Of a stretch of DNA of 42,587 nt, positions 1 through 8,186 are shown in pieces. Numbering within the stretch: the first letter of the stretch is position 1; every line of letters starts with the position of its first letter. The notes beneath the pieces were generated by a model. That model was not told the DNA's origin. It saw only the letters and a program-made list of their open reading frames with translations, and ran no database searches. Source of the DNA: an uncultured Lachnospiraceae bacterium (GTDB taxonomy: Bacteria; Bacillota; Clostridia; Lachnospirales; Lachnospiraceae); contig CANRPO010000027.1 in NCBI GenBank assembly GCA_947632515.1, positions 1 through 42,587 on the forward strand, written 5' to 3'. A program made the position numbers and the translations under genes.

Positions 1-1
1 G

Positions 2-181
2 GATTCGGAGGAGCACTTCGCCCTGGAGGAAGAGGGGGATTCGGAGGAGCATTTCGCCCTGGAGGAAGAGGGGGATTTGGAGGAGCATTTCGCCCTAGAG
101 GAAGAGGGGGATTCTGAGGAACACTTCGCCCTGGAAGAAGAAGGCGATTCAGAGGAGCACTTCGCCTTGGAAGAAGGTGGG
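2..181 (+). repeat. In-frame tandem 36-bp repeat, about 5 copies
   Basis: Five back-to-back units of 36 bases (starts at 2, 38, 74, 110, 146) each encode the 12-residue unit DSEEHFALEEEG with small changes (DLEEH in copy 3, EEGGEED at the end of copy 5). Units differ mostly by synonymous third-base changes. The array runs off the left edge, so its full copy number is unknown. There are no spacers, so it is a coding minisatellite and not CRISPR. Confidence 0.9.
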
Positions 182-1597
182 GAGGAAGACGCAGATTTGT
201 CAGCGCTTCTGGCAGGTATGGATGGAAATGATGATCTGTCTGAGATCAATGACCTTCTGGAGAAATCGGATCAGGGCGTGGCGGTAGACGATGATATGAT
301 GGCGTTACTCGACGGCGTGCCTGAGAAGGAGGACGAGGACGGTGAGTTCGACTTCTTTTCCGGTGAGGAAGAGGAACACACGCCGCAGAGCGAGGAGGGA
401 GAACCCGAGAACATTCGCGAGATCACGCCCGAGGAACTGGCGGAGCGGGAGAATCCGAAATCTAAGAAGGAAAAGAAAAAAGAGGAAAAAGAGAGAAAGA
501 GACAGGCAAAACTGGCCAAGAAAGCGAAAAAGAAACAGGCAGAGCAAGGGGAGAGTTCAGACGGCGCAGATACGGACGACCTGATGAACCTTCTGGAGAA
601 TATAGACGGTGCAGAGAGCGAAAGCAAGCCGAAGAAACAGGGATTTTTCTCAAAATTGATGGAGCTTCTGTTGGAGGAGGATGACGATGACGAGTCCGGG
701 ATCGAGGCGGAGAGCGACCCCGGGGACGTGGGCGTGGTCATTGGAAATCTTTCCGACGAGAATAAGGAACTTCTGGCGGAGCTGAATGCAGAGGATCAGA
801 AGAAGGCCAAGAAAAAAGACAAGAAAGAAAAGAAAAAGAAGGACAAGAAGGGAAAGAAAAAAGCGGGAGCCGCGGAAGCGGGAGATGCTGAGGACGAAGA
901 GGAAGACGCAGCAAAGTCCAAGAAACCTAAAAAGGAGAAGAAGAAAAAGAAAGAAAAAGAGAAGGACATTGAAGAAGAGCCTAAAGTTCCGGAGAAAAAG
1001 CTCTCCAAAAAGAAAGTGGTTTCCGTTGGCCTGTTCTGCGCGACGATAGCCGCGTGCATTGTTGTGGTTACGATGCTTTTGCCGGAACAGTTTGAGAAAC
1101 AGGAGGCTCGCGTGGCTTTCGACCACGATCAGTTTGAGCAGGTATATGGTCTGCTTTACGGCAAGAAACTGAGCGGGGAGGACGAGACGCTTTTACATAA
1201 GAGCAGTATTGTTCTGCAGATGCAGCGCAAGCTGGACTCCTATGAGAACTATGTGAAGATCGACATGTCTTTGGAGGCGTTGGACGCGCTGCTAGAGGGC
1301 GTCAGCCGTTATCGGGATCTGCGGGACGAGGCGGATGAGTACAACGTGGGCGGCGAAGTGTCCCGGATCTATGGACAGATCCTTGACGCGCTGGCGAACA
1401 ATTACGGCCTGTCGGAGTCGGATGCGCTGGATATTCTGGCGTCGGGCGATAATGTGACTTATACGCAGCGGCTTCAGGCGATTATTTCGGGCGAGGCATT
1501 GGGCGCGGAGGAGGATGGACATCCGGAGAGCAAGCCGGATGTGCTGCCGGAGGAAGAGGAGATCATCGACAGGCTGCAGGGGACAGAAACGGAGTAG
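2..1597 (+). CDS. Lys/Glu-rich single-pass membrane protein, 5' end outside window
   Basis: The reading frame is open from base 2, so the gene starts upstream of the window; the TTG at 77 is only an internal codon of a repeat. The visible part is about 531 residues. It begins with five acidic 12-residue repeats, continues as a very charged region with alternating Glu/Asp-rich and Lys-rich stretches (poly-Lys blocks near nt 465-545, 800-870 and 930-970), then has one hydrophobic segment at about nt 1020-1085 and a roughly 170-residue C-terminal domain that is probably helical and outside. The likely topology is a long disordered cytoplasmic part, one membrane span and an extracytoplasmic domain. 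I recognise no family. It lies just upstream of hisH (7 nt gap), but a role in histidine synthesis is not implied. It could be a cell-envelope or division scaffold. Confidence 0.75.
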   Translation, partial: DSEEHFALEEEGDSEEHFALEEEGDLEEHFALEEEGDSEEHFALEEEGDSEEHFALEEGGEEDADLSALLAGMDGNDDLSEINDLLEKSDQGVAVDDDMMALLDGVPEKEDEDGEFDFFSGEEEEHTPQSEEGEPENIREITPEELAERENPKSKKEKKKEEKERKRQAKLAKKAKKKQAEQGESSDGADTDDLMNLLENIDGAESESKPKKQGFFSKLMELLLEEDDDDESGIEAESDPGDVGVVIGNLSDENKELLAELNAEDQKKAKKKDKKEKKKKDKKGKKKAGAAEAGDAEDEEEDAAKSKKPKKEKKKKKEKEKDIEEEPKVPEKKLSKKKVVSVGLFCATIAACIVVVTMLLPEQFEKQEARVAFDHDQFEQVYGLLYGKKLSGEDETLLHKSSIVLQMQRKLDSYENYVKIDMSLEALDALLEGVSRYRDLRDEADEYNVGGEVSRIYGQILDALANNYGLSESDALDILASGDNVTYTQRLQAIISGEALGAEEDGHPESKPDVLPEEEEIIDRLQGTETE

Positions 1598-1604
1598 GAC
1601 ACGT

Positions 1605-2216
1605 ATGGTTGCGGTGATTGATTATGATGCCGGCAATATCAAGAGCGTCGAAAAGGCGCTGGCGGCGCTGGGCGAGGATGTGGTTGTGACAAGAAAAAGA
1701 GAAGAGATTTTGGCGGCCGACCATGTCGTTCTTCCGGGCGTCGGCGCCTTTGGCGACGCGATGAAGAAACTGCGCGGTTACCATCTTGTCGATGTGATCA
1801 GGGAGGTCGCAGACTGTGGAACGCCTTTTCTCGGGATTTGTCTGGGCTTGCAGCTTTTGTTTGAGAGCAGCGAGGAGAGCGCGGGAGTGGAGGGTCTGGG
1901 GATCCTGCCGGGAAAGATCCTGCGGCTGCCTGACGACCGGGGACTGAAGATTCCGCATATCGGCTGGAACTCCCTGGCCTATCCGAACAGGGGCAGGCTT
2001 TTTGCGGGGATCCCGGAACAATCTTATGTGTATTTTGTACATTCCTACTATCTGCGGGCGGACGAGCCGCAGATTGTCACGGCGACGACGGAGTATGGGG
2101 CCTTGATCCACGCCTCCGTGGAGAGGGGAAACGTCTTTGCCTGTCAGTTCCATCCGGAAAAAAGTTCCGATGTGGGGATGAAGATACTGACAAATTTTCT
2201 TCGGGTTTCGGCCTGA
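1605..2216 (+). CDS. hisH: Imidazole glycerol phosphate synthase, glutaminase subunit HisH
   Basis: A 203-residue class I glutamine amidotransferase that makes ammonia from glutamine and channels it to HisF in histidine synthesis. The N-terminus [19 protein letters not shown] is typical of HisH. The nucleophile is Cys79 in [10 protein letters not shown], and the other triad residues are His183 and Glu185 in QFHPEKSS. The frame is open further upstream to 1515, but the ATG at 1605 gives the family N-terminus, has GGAG about 10 nt before it and clears the upstream stop. hisF follows after 28 nt. The pair is not inside a full his operon here; the other his genes are not in the window. Confidence 0.96.
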   Translation: MVAVIDYDAGNIKSVEKALAALGEDVVVTRKREEILAADHVVLPGVGAFGDAMKKLRGYHLVDVIREVADCGTPFLGICLGLQLLFESSEESAGVEGLGILPGKILRLPDDRGLKIPHIGWNSLAYPNRGRLFAGIPEQSYVYFVHSYYLRADEPQIVTATTEYGALIHASVERGNVFACQFHPEKSSDVGMKILTNFLRVSA

Positions 2217-2244
2217 ACAGGCGGTCAGGAGTTGGGATAACGGG

Positions 2245-3006
2245 ATGCACACAAAGAGGATTATTCCCTGTCTGGATGTGAAGAACGGCAGGGTTGTCAA
2301 AGGGGTCAATTTTATCAATTTCAAGGATGCGGGGGATCCGGCGGAGGTAGGGGCAGCTTACGACAAGTCCGGCGCGGATGAACTTGTCTTTCTGGACATC
2401 ACGGCGTCCTCCGACGCGCGGGCGACGGCGGTGGAGATGGTGCGCCGGGTGGCGGAGAGGGTGTTTATACCCTTCACAGTGGGAGGCGGTATCCGCACGG
2501 TGGACGATTTCAGGGCGATCCTGCGGGAGGGCGCGGACAAGGTTTCCGTCAATTCCGCAGCGATCATGAATCCGCGGCTTATTTCAGATTCGGCGGACAA
2601 GTTCGGCAGCCAGTGCGTCGTCGTCGCCATCGACGCCAAGAGGCGGCCCGACGGAAAAGGTTGGAATATCTACAAGAACGGCGGCCGCGTAGACATGGGA
2701 ATAGACGCCGTGGAGTGGGCGATGCAGGCCGACAGGCTTGGCGCCGGAGAGATTCTTCTGACCAGCATGGACGGCGACGGAACGAAGGCGGGGTATGATC
2801 TGGAGCTGACGAAGGCGGTGTCAGAGAATGTCTCGATTCCGGTCATAGCCTCGGGTGGCGCGGGGACGATGGAGCATTTCTATGAGGCGTTCGCGGTCGG
2901 CAAGGCGGACGCCGCGTTGGCGGCGTCGCTGTTTCACTTTAAAGAGATGGAGATTCGCGACTTGAAGAGGTATTTGAAGGGTAGGGGAATTTCCGTCAGG
3001 ATATGA
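2245..3006 (+). CDS. hisF: Imidazole glycerol phosphate synthase, cyclase subunit HisF
   Basis: A 253-residue (beta/alpha)8 barrel protein that uses ammonia from HisH to convert PRFAR into imidazole glycerol phosphate and AICAR. The N-terminal [20 protein letters not shown] holds catalytic Asp11, and AIDAKR holds catalytic Asp130. The phosphate-binding glycines in the GGGIRT and [10 protein letters not shown] segments are present, and length matches the family. AGGAG at 2227-2231 precedes the ATG. It sits directly after hisH, so the two subunits are probably co-translated. Confidence 0.97.
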   Translation: MHTKRIIPCLDVKNGRVVKGVNFINFKDAGDPAEVGAAYDKSGADELVFLDITASSDARATAVEMVRRVAERVFIPFTVGGGIRTVDDFRAILREGADKVSVNSAAIMNPRLISDSADKFGSQCVVVAIDAKRRPDGKGWNIYKNGGRVDMGIDAVEWAMQADRLGAGEILLTSMDGDGTKAGYDLELTKAVSENVSIPVIASGGAGTMEHFYEAFAVGKADAALAASLFHFKEMEIRDLKRYLKGRGISVRI

Positions 3007-3066
3007 CAGATACGCAGACACGCGTCCACAACGCTTGTCTGCTGACATGACGCAGGAGATAAAATT

Positions 3067-3744
3067 ATGGCAATGCTGAGTAACGACTGGGCGGCTGCAC
3101 TGGATGGAGAGTTTCACAAGGCGTACTATCGGGAATTGTATACTTTTGTAAAAGAGGAATACAGTAAGAGGGTGATCTATCCGCCTTCGGAGGAGATCTT
3201 CAGCGCCTTTCACTTCACGCCGCTGCATGAAGTCAAGGTGCTTTTGCTGGGGCAGGACCCTTACCACAACGAACATCAGGCTCACGGCATGAGTTTTTCG
3301 GTGCCGCAGGACCAGAAGGACATTCCGCCTTCCCTACAGAATATCTATCAGGAACTCCACGACGATCTGGGATGTTACATTCCCAACAACGGTTATCTGA
3401 AAAAGTGGGCGGATCAGGGAGTGCTCCTGTTGAACACCGTATTGACTGTGCGCGCGCATCAGGCGAACTCGCATCAGGGCAAAGGCTGGGAACAGTTCAC
3501 TGACGCGGTGATTCAGGCGGTGAATGAGCAGGATCGGCCGATCGTGTATCTGCTCTGGGGACGGCCTGCACAGAGTAAGATCCCCATGCTGACGAACCCG
3601 AAACATTTGATCCTGAAAGCGCCGCATCCCAGTCCGCTGTCAGCGTACAGAGGATTTTTCGGCTGCAGGCATTTCAGTCAGTGCAACGATTTCCTGAAAG
3701 CCAACGGCGTCGAGCCGATCGACTGGCAGATCGAGAATATATGA
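3067..3744 (+). CDS. ung: Uracil-DNA glycosylase, family 1
   Basis: A 225-residue enzyme that removes uracil from DNA at the start of base excision repair. The water-activating motif GQDPYH carries Asp64, and the DNA-intercalation motif HPSPLSAYRGFFG carries His187; both are intact. Length matches family 1 enzymes. The AGGAG near 3054-3058 (CGCAGGAGATAAAATT) supports the ATG at 3067. The gene ends 23 nt before the preferred lysA start. Confidence 0.97.
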   Translation: MAMLSNDWAAALDGEFHKAYYRELYTFVKEEYSKRVIYPPSEEIFSAFHFTPLHEVKVLLLGQDPYHNEHQAHGMSFSVPQDQKDIPPSLQNIYQELHDDLGCYIPNNGYLKKWADQGVLLLNTVLTVRAHQANSHQGKGWEQFTDAVIQAVNEQDRPIVYLLWGRPAQSKIPMLTNPKHLILKAPHPSPLSAYRGFFGCRHFSQCNDFLKANGVEPIDWQIENI

Positions 3745-3767
3745 CGAAGAGGAGCAGAGAGCAAAAG

Positions 3768-5042
3768 ATGAAAAAAGTACCGTTTGTGACAAAGGAAAAG
3801 GTCGAGGAGATCGTGAAGACATATCCGACGCCTTTTCATATTTATGATGAAAAAGGGATCCGGGAGAATGCGGAGGCGGTGAAGAAAGCTTTTGCGTGGA
3901 ACGAGGGGTTCAAGGAATACTTTGCGGTGAAAGCGTGTCCGAACCCGTTCCTGATCCGGATCCTGCATGAGTACGGGATCGGCTGCGACTGTTCTTCGCT
4001 GACGGAACTGATGCTGAGCAACGCCCTCGGGATCAACGGGCACGATATTATGTTCTCGTCCAACGATACGCCGGCCGAAGATTATGCGTACTGCGCGAAG
4101 GTGGGCGGCATCATCAATCTGGACGACATCACCCACATCGAGTTCGTGGAGAAGATTTTGGGCGGCCTGCCAGATACCATGAGCTGCCGATACAATCCCG
4201 GCGGCGTGTTCCAGATGAGCAACGGCATCATGGATAACCCCGGCGACGCGAAGTACGGTTTCACCACGGAGCAGCTTTTCGAGGGATACAGGATCTTAAA
4301 GGAAAAAGGCGTCAGACATTTCGGACTCCACGCTTTTCTGGCGAGCAATACCGTGACCAACGAGTACTATCCGAAACTGGCCGGACAGCTCTTTGAAATG
4401 GCGGTGCAGATCAAGGAGAAGGTCGGCGTGGAGCTGGAATTCATCAATCTGTCAGGCGGCGTGGGGATTGCGTACAAGCCGGAACAGACGGCCAATGACA
4501 TCGGCGCGATCGGCGAGGGCGTCCGCCGGGCGTACGAGGAAGTGCTGATACCTGCGGGACTTGGCGGGGTGGCGATCTACACGGAGATGGGACGTTTCAT
4601 GACGGGGCCTTACGGCGCCCTCGTGACGCAGGCGATCCATGAGAAACACACCCATAAGGAGTATATCGGTGTGGACGCCTGCGCGGTGAACCTGATGCGG
4701 CCCGCCATGTACGGCGCATATCATCACATCACCGTGCTCGGCAAGGAGGACGCGGCCTGCGACCACATGTACGACGTGACGGGTTCGCTCTGCGAGAACA
4801 ACGACAAATTCGCCATCGACAGAATGCTGCCAAAGATCGATATGGGCGATTATCTTGTGATCCACGATACGGGCGCGCACGGTTACGCCATGGGTTACAA
4901 TTACAACGGCAAGCTGAAATCGGCGGAACTGCTGCTGCGCGAAGACGGCAGCGTGCAGCTGATCAGACGCGCCGAGACGCCGGCGGACTACTTTGCGACG
5001 CTTGACTGTTTTGACATTTATGAAAAAATCCGGACTTCCTAG
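3768..5042 (+). CDS. lysA: Diaminopimelate decarboxylase (fold type III PLP enzyme)
   Basis: A 424-residue PLP enzyme that decarboxylates meso-diaminopimelate to lysine. The PLP lysine is Lys55 in EYFAVKACPNP, the glycine-rich phosphate-binding segment is INLSGGVGIAYKPEQ, and the dimer-interface cysteine is Cys342 in GSLCENNDKFA. That motif differs a little from the usual CESGD type, so a related decarboxylase in the LysA group cannot be excluded. I chose ATG 3768 (MKKVPFVTKEK) because it has AGGAG at 3750-3754. ATG 3741 would overlap the ung stop by four bases but has no good ribosome site. The stop codon lies in the centre of a terminator palindrome. Confidence 0.88.
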   Translation: MKKVPFVTKEKVEEIVKTYPTPFHIYDEKGIRENAEAVKKAFAWNEGFKEYFAVKACPNPFLIRILHEYGIGCDCSSLTELMLSNALGINGHDIMFSSNDTPAEDYAYCAKVGGIINLDDITHIEFVEKILGGLPDTMSCRYNPGGVFQMSNGIMDNPGDAKYGFTTEQLFEGYRILKEKGVRHFGLHAFLASNTVTNEYYPKLAGQLFEMAVQIKEKVGVELEFINLSGGVGIAYKPEQTANDIGAIGEGVRRAYEEVLIPAGLGGVAIYTEMGRFMTGPYGALVTQAIHEKHTHKEYIGVDACAVNLMRPAMYGAYHHITVLGKEDAACDHMYDVTGSLCENNDKFAIDRMLPKIDMGDYLVIHDTGAHGYAMGYNYNGKLKSAELLLREDGSVQLIRRAETPADYFATLDCFDIYEKIRTS

Positions 5043-5056
5043 GAAGTTCGGATTTT
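5025..5056. terminator. Perfect palindrome across the lysA stop, bidirectional terminator
   Basis: AAAATCCGGACTTCCT is followed directly by its near-perfect reverse complement, giving 16-bp arms (one G-T pair) centred on the TAG stop of lysA. A-runs on one side and T-runs on the other allow it to end transcription in both directions. It could stop lysA and any transcript coming the other way through the tRNA gene. Confidence 0.75.
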
Positions 5057-5082
5057 GAGTATCTGCCTTATGTAAGGACTCC

Positions 5083-5197
5083 GGAATCCGTCTGCTGCGC
5101 AGCCGTCGTGCTGCCGCACTCTCAGATTCCGTCGTTAACATATCAGGTGAAATCAAATGCTCGCTTTGCTCGCGCTTGATTTCCTGCTGATATGTTA
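5083..5197. repeat. Two further long hairpins between lysA and the tRNA
   Basis: The first inverted repeat has GGAATC (5083-5088) and GATTCC (5125-5130) as outer arms, with a GC-rich inner part. The second has TAACATATCAG (5136-5146) pairing with CTGATATGTTA (5187-5197), and inside it GAAATCAA (5149-5156) pairing with TTGATTTC (5176-5183). The second could fold into a stem of about 19 pairs. No open frame covers it. It may be a palindromic intergenic repeat or a structured RNA; its family is unknown to me. Confidence 0.6.
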
Positions 5198-5203
5198 TAC
5201 TAT

Positions 5204-5243
5204 ACTGCCGGCGGCGGGACAGTTGAACTGGGTTCAAGTCCCG
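5204..5243. repeat. tRNA 3'-end-derived hairpin
   Basis: ACTGCCGGCGGCGGGAC (5204-5220) repeats exactly at 5265-5281, where it is the 3' end of the tRNA-Leu gene seen from the plus strand. The copy then continues not as tRNA but as an inverted T-arm: CGGGAC (AG) TTGAA, loop CTGGG, TTCAAGTCCCG. The stem has 11 pairs with a 2-nt bulge. This is a partial duplication plus inversion of the tRNA 3' end. Confidence 0.7.
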
Positions 5244-5266
5244 TATATTAGTATATTTATTATCAC

Positions 5267-5349
5267 TGCCGGCGGCGGGACTTGAACCCGCACGTGGTTG
5301 CCCACAACAGATTTTGAGTCTGCCTCGTCTGCCATTCCGACACGCCGGC
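5267..5349 (-). tRNA. tRNA-Leu (anticodon CAA)
   Basis: On the minus strand the acceptor arms GCCGGCG and CGCCGGC pair perfectly, with discriminator A. The T-arm is GCGGGTTCAAGTCCCGC. The anticodon stem-loop is CAGA-CTCAAAA-TCTG, with anticodon CAA, which reads UUG leucine. The long variable arm (GTGGGCAACCAC) makes it a class II tRNA, as expected for Leu. Length is 83 nt and CCA is not encoded. Confidence 0.93.
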
Positions 5350-5438
5350 TTTTTAACAACCGCATATTATCATAGCATACCCTTTTGGGTTTGGCAAGAT
5401 ATTTCAAAAATTAGGGGCATAAACTTGCCTTTTCACTC

Positions 5439-5467
5439 TGTACAATGCCCGGGAAATATGGTATATT
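5439..5467 (+). promoter_or_regulatory. Possible sigma-A promoter for the GH25 gene
   Basis: TGTACA (5439-5444), a 17-nt spacer and TATATT (5462-5467) resemble -35 and -10 boxes. They lie about 140 nt before the lysozyme start, just after the oppositely oriented tRNA. Downstream at about 5490-5515 the short word ATTTGTAAC occurs twice in direct repeat. The rest of 5350-5609 shows no gene. Confidence 0.35.
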
Positions 5468-5609
5468 GTAAAGGATTCGTAAGAAAAGAAACGATTTGTA
5501 ACAATTTGTAACAGATCTGAAATGTTTGCCGGAACAGGCGGCAAAAACAGCGACAGGAGGAAAGGTCCCGCCGTGCCGGAGAGCGGAACGGCGGAACTGT
5601 GCGATACGA

Positions 5610-6746
5610 ATGAAAATAAGCGATCTGATGACCGGAAAACGGATGAAGAGGGCCGCCGCGTTCTGCCTGGCGGCAGCGGTGGCGTTTGGGCCGTCCCTGC
5701 ATGTGCAGGCGGTGGGAGCGGGCAGTTCCATAGCGAGAGGCATCGACGTGTCCAAGCACAATCTCGCCATCGACTGGTCGCAGGTACCGTCCTCGGGTGT
5801 CTCCTTTGTCTTTATCAAGGCGGGGAGCACGAATCTGGGTCTGGACCCGTATTTCGATGTGAATATGAGAGGGGCCAACGCGGCGGGACTCAAGACGGGC
5901 GTATATCTGTACTCCTACGCGACCAACGCGGAGCAGGCGCAGAACGAGGCGAACCAGTTAGTGCAGTGGATGAGCAATTACACGGTGAACTATCCCGTCG
6001 TGTACGATGTGGAGGACGCCTGCCACAAGAATATGTCGCAGGCGCAGCTGCAGGAGCTCATCAACACATTCTGCTCCACGATCGAGGCGAACGGCTACTA
6101 TCCGGTGGTCTACTCCAGCAGAAACATGTTCCGGGATAAGATCGGAGACATCAGATACGACAAATGGGTCGCCCAGTATGCGGACGCCTTGGAATACGAC
6201 GGAGCGGCTTTCTGGCAGAATACATCCCACGGGAGCGTGGCGGGCATCCCTACCAGAGTGGATATGGACTATCAGTTTAAGGATTATTCCTCCCTCATCA
6301 TTGCGGACGGATTCGCGGACCGCGGCGATCAGAAAGTTTTCTATGCAAATTACAGGATGCAGCGGAACTGCTGGGTCGGCTGGGAGGACAGGAAGTACCA
6401 CTTAGATGAGAACGGTTTCGTCCAGAAGGGCTGCTGGTTCGAGGATGAGAGCGGCAGATACTTCCTGGCCACCAAGGACGGACACGCACTGCGGGAGAAT
6501 GTGACCATTCAGGGCGCAGAGTACTGGTTTGATGAAAATGCGGTCATGCAGACCGGACTGGTGGCAAGACCGGACGGAAATACCTATTATTACGACGAGA
6601 CCGGGGCGCTGCAGAGAAATGTGACGGTGACCGTGGATAATGTCGTCTATGAAGTCAACAAAAACGGAGTCGCATCGGCCGCGCCCGCACAGCAGGCACA
6701 GCAGACCGCGCCGGCGGCAGGCGATACGGCCGGGAACGCAAATTAG
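5610..6746 (+). CDS. Secreted GH25 lysozyme with C-terminal wall-binding repeats
   Basis: A 378-residue exported muramidase-type hydrolase. The N-terminus (MKISDLMTGKRMKRAAAF) is followed by a hydrophobic Ala-rich signal peptide ending near VQA. The GH25 domain covers about residues 45-240: RGIDVSKHN holds the first catalytic Asp, and PVVYDVEDA holds the Asp/Glu pair typical of GH25. Residues about 255-350 hold choline/glucan-binding-like repeats (GWEDRKYHLDENGFVQKGCW, EYWFDENAVMQTG, TYYYDETGALQRN). The tail is rich in Ala and Gln. The start is uncertain: ATG at 5610, 5628 or 5643 all fit, and none has a good ribosome site. A strong AGGAGG lies at 5555-5560 but serves no in-frame start. It leads a small wall-remodelling group with the LytM-like gene and bactofilin. 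Confidence 0.85.
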   Translation: MKISDLMTGKRMKRAAAFCLAAAVAFGPSLHVQAVGAGSSIARGIDVSKHNLAIDWSQVPSSGVSFVFIKAGSTNLGLDPYFDVNMRGANAAGLKTGVYLYSYATNAEQAQNEANQLVQWMSNYTVNYPVVYDVEDACHKNMSQAQLQELINTFCSTIEANGYYPVVYSSRNMFRDKIGDIRYDKWVAQYADALEYDGAAFWQNTSHGSVAGIPTRVDMDYQFKDYSSLIIADGFADRGDQKVFYANYRMQRNCWVGWEDRKYHLDENGFVQKGCWFEDESGRYFLATKDGHALRENVTIQGAEYWFDENAVMQTGLVARPDGNTYYYDETGALQRNVTVTVDNVVYEVNKNGVASAAPAQQAQQTAPAAGDTAGNAN

Positions 6747-6793
6747 TTTGTATTGGGAATGCCGTCAGGTGTGACGGTGGAATGGAGATGCCT

Positions 6794-7567
6794 ATGAGAC
6801 AGCGTAAACACAGGCATAAGGAATCTTTCTCGCTCCTTCTGATCTCCAACACGGGACAAAATGCCAGACATTTTCACGTCAGGGCCTCTTTTCTTCGCCT
6901 GCTGACGGTATTTGTCCTCTGCGTGTGCGTCTCTTTCGGGTGGCTGGCATACCATTATCTGGCGAGCGGCGATACGGCCGCAAGCCGGGTGAATGCGAGC
7001 GAGATCACGAGAGAGTCGGAACTGATCGACCGGATCGCAGAGCAGGAAAAGCAGATAGGGCAGTTGGAGAAGGAACGGGACGATTTAGACAGACAGAACA
7101 AAGAATTGGTTTCAGAGAACAAAGCGCTGCTGGCGGCGGCGAAGACGACGAAGGACAGCGGCCGGGACTCCGGCGGCGGGGAGCCGGCGGAGAACGATCC
7201 CGCTTTTCCGAGCCGTTACCCGTATTCCGAGACGGGCGAAGTGGTCGGAAAATTTTCGGAGAGTTACCCGTACGTGTCCATCAACACTAAAGAGAAGGGC
7301 AATGTGGTCGCGGCGGGAGCAGGTACGGTCACGGCGGTCGGCTCCGGCGATAACTATCCGCTCATCATTGAGATAGAGCACGGGAACGGATATGTGACGC
7401 GGTATATGTTCCCGCAGGAGGCGGAGGCGTCAGTCGAGGTGGGAGAACAGGTCGAGACGGGCGCGGCGCTGGCAGTGGTAGGAAACGACAATATCCGTCT
7501 GGATTATCAGGTGATCCGCGACGGGGAACCGATCGATCCGCTGATCGTGTTCGAGGCAAAAGGATAG
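6794..7567 (+). CDS. Membrane-anchored LytM/M23-like protein lacking zinc ligands
   Basis: A 257-residue protein with a basic N-terminus (MRQRKHRHKESF), one membrane span at about residues 36-58, a coiled coil (about 70-110, IAEQEKQIGQLEKERDDLD) and a C-terminal M23/LytM fold (about 140-257). In active M23 peptidases zinc is held by H..D and HxH. Here the matching sites read YPYVSIN and RLDYQV, so His and Asp are replaced throughout, although EIEHGNGYVTRY and VEVGEQVETGAALAVVGN keep the fold. It is probably a non-catalytic regulator or scaffold, as EnvC and SpoIIQ-type proteins can be. I prefer ATG 6794, with GGAG at 6784-6787; ATG 6782 is the alternative. A bactofilin gene follows 15 nt later. 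Confidence 0.82.
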   Translation: MRQRKHRHKESFSLLLISNTGQNARHFHVRASFLRLLTVFVLCVCVSFGWLAYHYLASGDTAASRVNASEITRESELIDRIAEQEKQIGQLEKERDDLDRQNKELVSENKALLAAAKTTKDSGRDSGGGEPAENDPAFPSRYPYSETGEVVGKFSESYPYVSINTKEKGNVVAAGAGTVTAVGSGDNYPLIIEIEHGNGYVTRYMFPQEAEASVEVGEQVETGAALAVVGNDNIRLDYQVIRDGEPIDPLIVFEAKG

Positions 7568-7582
7568 GGAAAGGATAAAAGA

Positions 7583-8011
7583 ATGTTGGGAAAAAACAGG
7601 AATGAAAGTTATGCGGACGACGAGAAGACAAAGATCGGCACGATGATCGGGGAGGGCACCGTCTTCGACGGGGATCTGTCCTCTCCGGAGGCTGTTCGGA
7701 TAGACGGCGTCATCAACGGGAACTGCACATGCGAGAAAAAGCTGATCCTCAGCGCTCAAGGGCAGGTAAAGGGCAATATCACGGCGCAGAGCGTGATCAT
7801 TTCAGGGAAGGTGGACGGCGACATCGTCGTCAGCGGGAAACTGGAACTGCTCGCCACAGGCAAGATCGCGGGGAATATCACGGCGGCCTCTATCGTGATC
7901 GACGAGGGGGCATGCTTTGACGGCAGATGTACGATGACCTCTTCCGTCGGAAAACAGCCGGAAAGCGTGCCTGCGGAGACAAAGGAAAAGGCGGATGATA
8001 ATAAGGAGTAG
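7583..8011 (+). CDS. Bactofilin (polymer-forming cytoskeletal protein)
   Basis: A 142-residue protein of the bactofilin family (DUF583), which forms filaments with a right-handed beta-helix core. The core at about residues 17-115 shows the repeating pattern GTVFDGDLSSPEAVRIDG, GNITAQSVIISGKVDGDI and GKIAGNITAASIVI, with short polar tails at both ends. GGATAAAAG precedes the ATG. Bactofilins often sit beside and recruit M23 peptidases that shape the wall; here the M23-like partner is directly upstream but lacks catalytic residues. A strong terminator follows. Confidence 0.93.
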   Translation: MLGKNRNESYADDEKTKIGTMIGEGTVFDGDLSSPEAVRIDGVINGNCTCEKKLILSAQGQVKGNITAQSVIISGKVDGDIVVSGKLELLATGKIAGNITAASIVIDEGACFDGRCTMTSSVGKQPESVPAETKEKADDNKE

Positions 8012-8043
8012 GCCGCTGTGCGGCTGAGGGAGGCTCCATAGAG

Positions 8044-8091
8044 TCATGTCGAAACGATCCCTTCGGGGAAATCTTTCGGCATGATTTTTTT
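8044..8091 (+). terminator. Rho-independent terminator after the bactofilin gene
   Basis: TCATGTCGAAACGATCCC (8044-8061), loop TTCG and GGGAAATCTTTCGGCATGA (8066-8084) form a long imperfect stem, followed by seven T (8085-8091). Confidence 0.9.
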
Positions 8092-8103
8092 GTTCCCGCA
8101 CTT

Positions 8104-8131
8104 TTCAAATGACACCATTGTGGTATATAAT
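8104..8131 (+). promoter_or_regulatory. Possible sigma-A promoter before the zinc-finger gene and polA
   Basis: TATAAT at 8126-8131 is a consensus -10 box. TTCAAA at 8104-8109 with a 16-nt spacer is a weak -35. It lies between the bactofilin terminator and the next gene, which is where a new transcript would be expected to start. Confidence 0.45.
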
Positions 8132-8186
8132 AAAATCTGTATGGGCACACAGAGGCTTGTGACTCACGGAAAGAAGTGGCGGCGGT

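Noticed and set aside
2..181. Regular 36-bp repeats as a possible CRISPR array
   Set aside because: Units are back to back with no spacers, keep one reading frame and encode a constant 12-residue unit, so they are a coding repeat.
77..1597. Start of the first gene at base 77
   Set aside because: Base 77 is a TTG inside the third repeat; the frame is open to the left edge of the window.
5555..5575. AGGAGG followed by GTG 5573 as the GH25 start
   Set aside because: That GTG is in another frame and leads to a Gly/Arg-rich shadow product, not the lysozyme.
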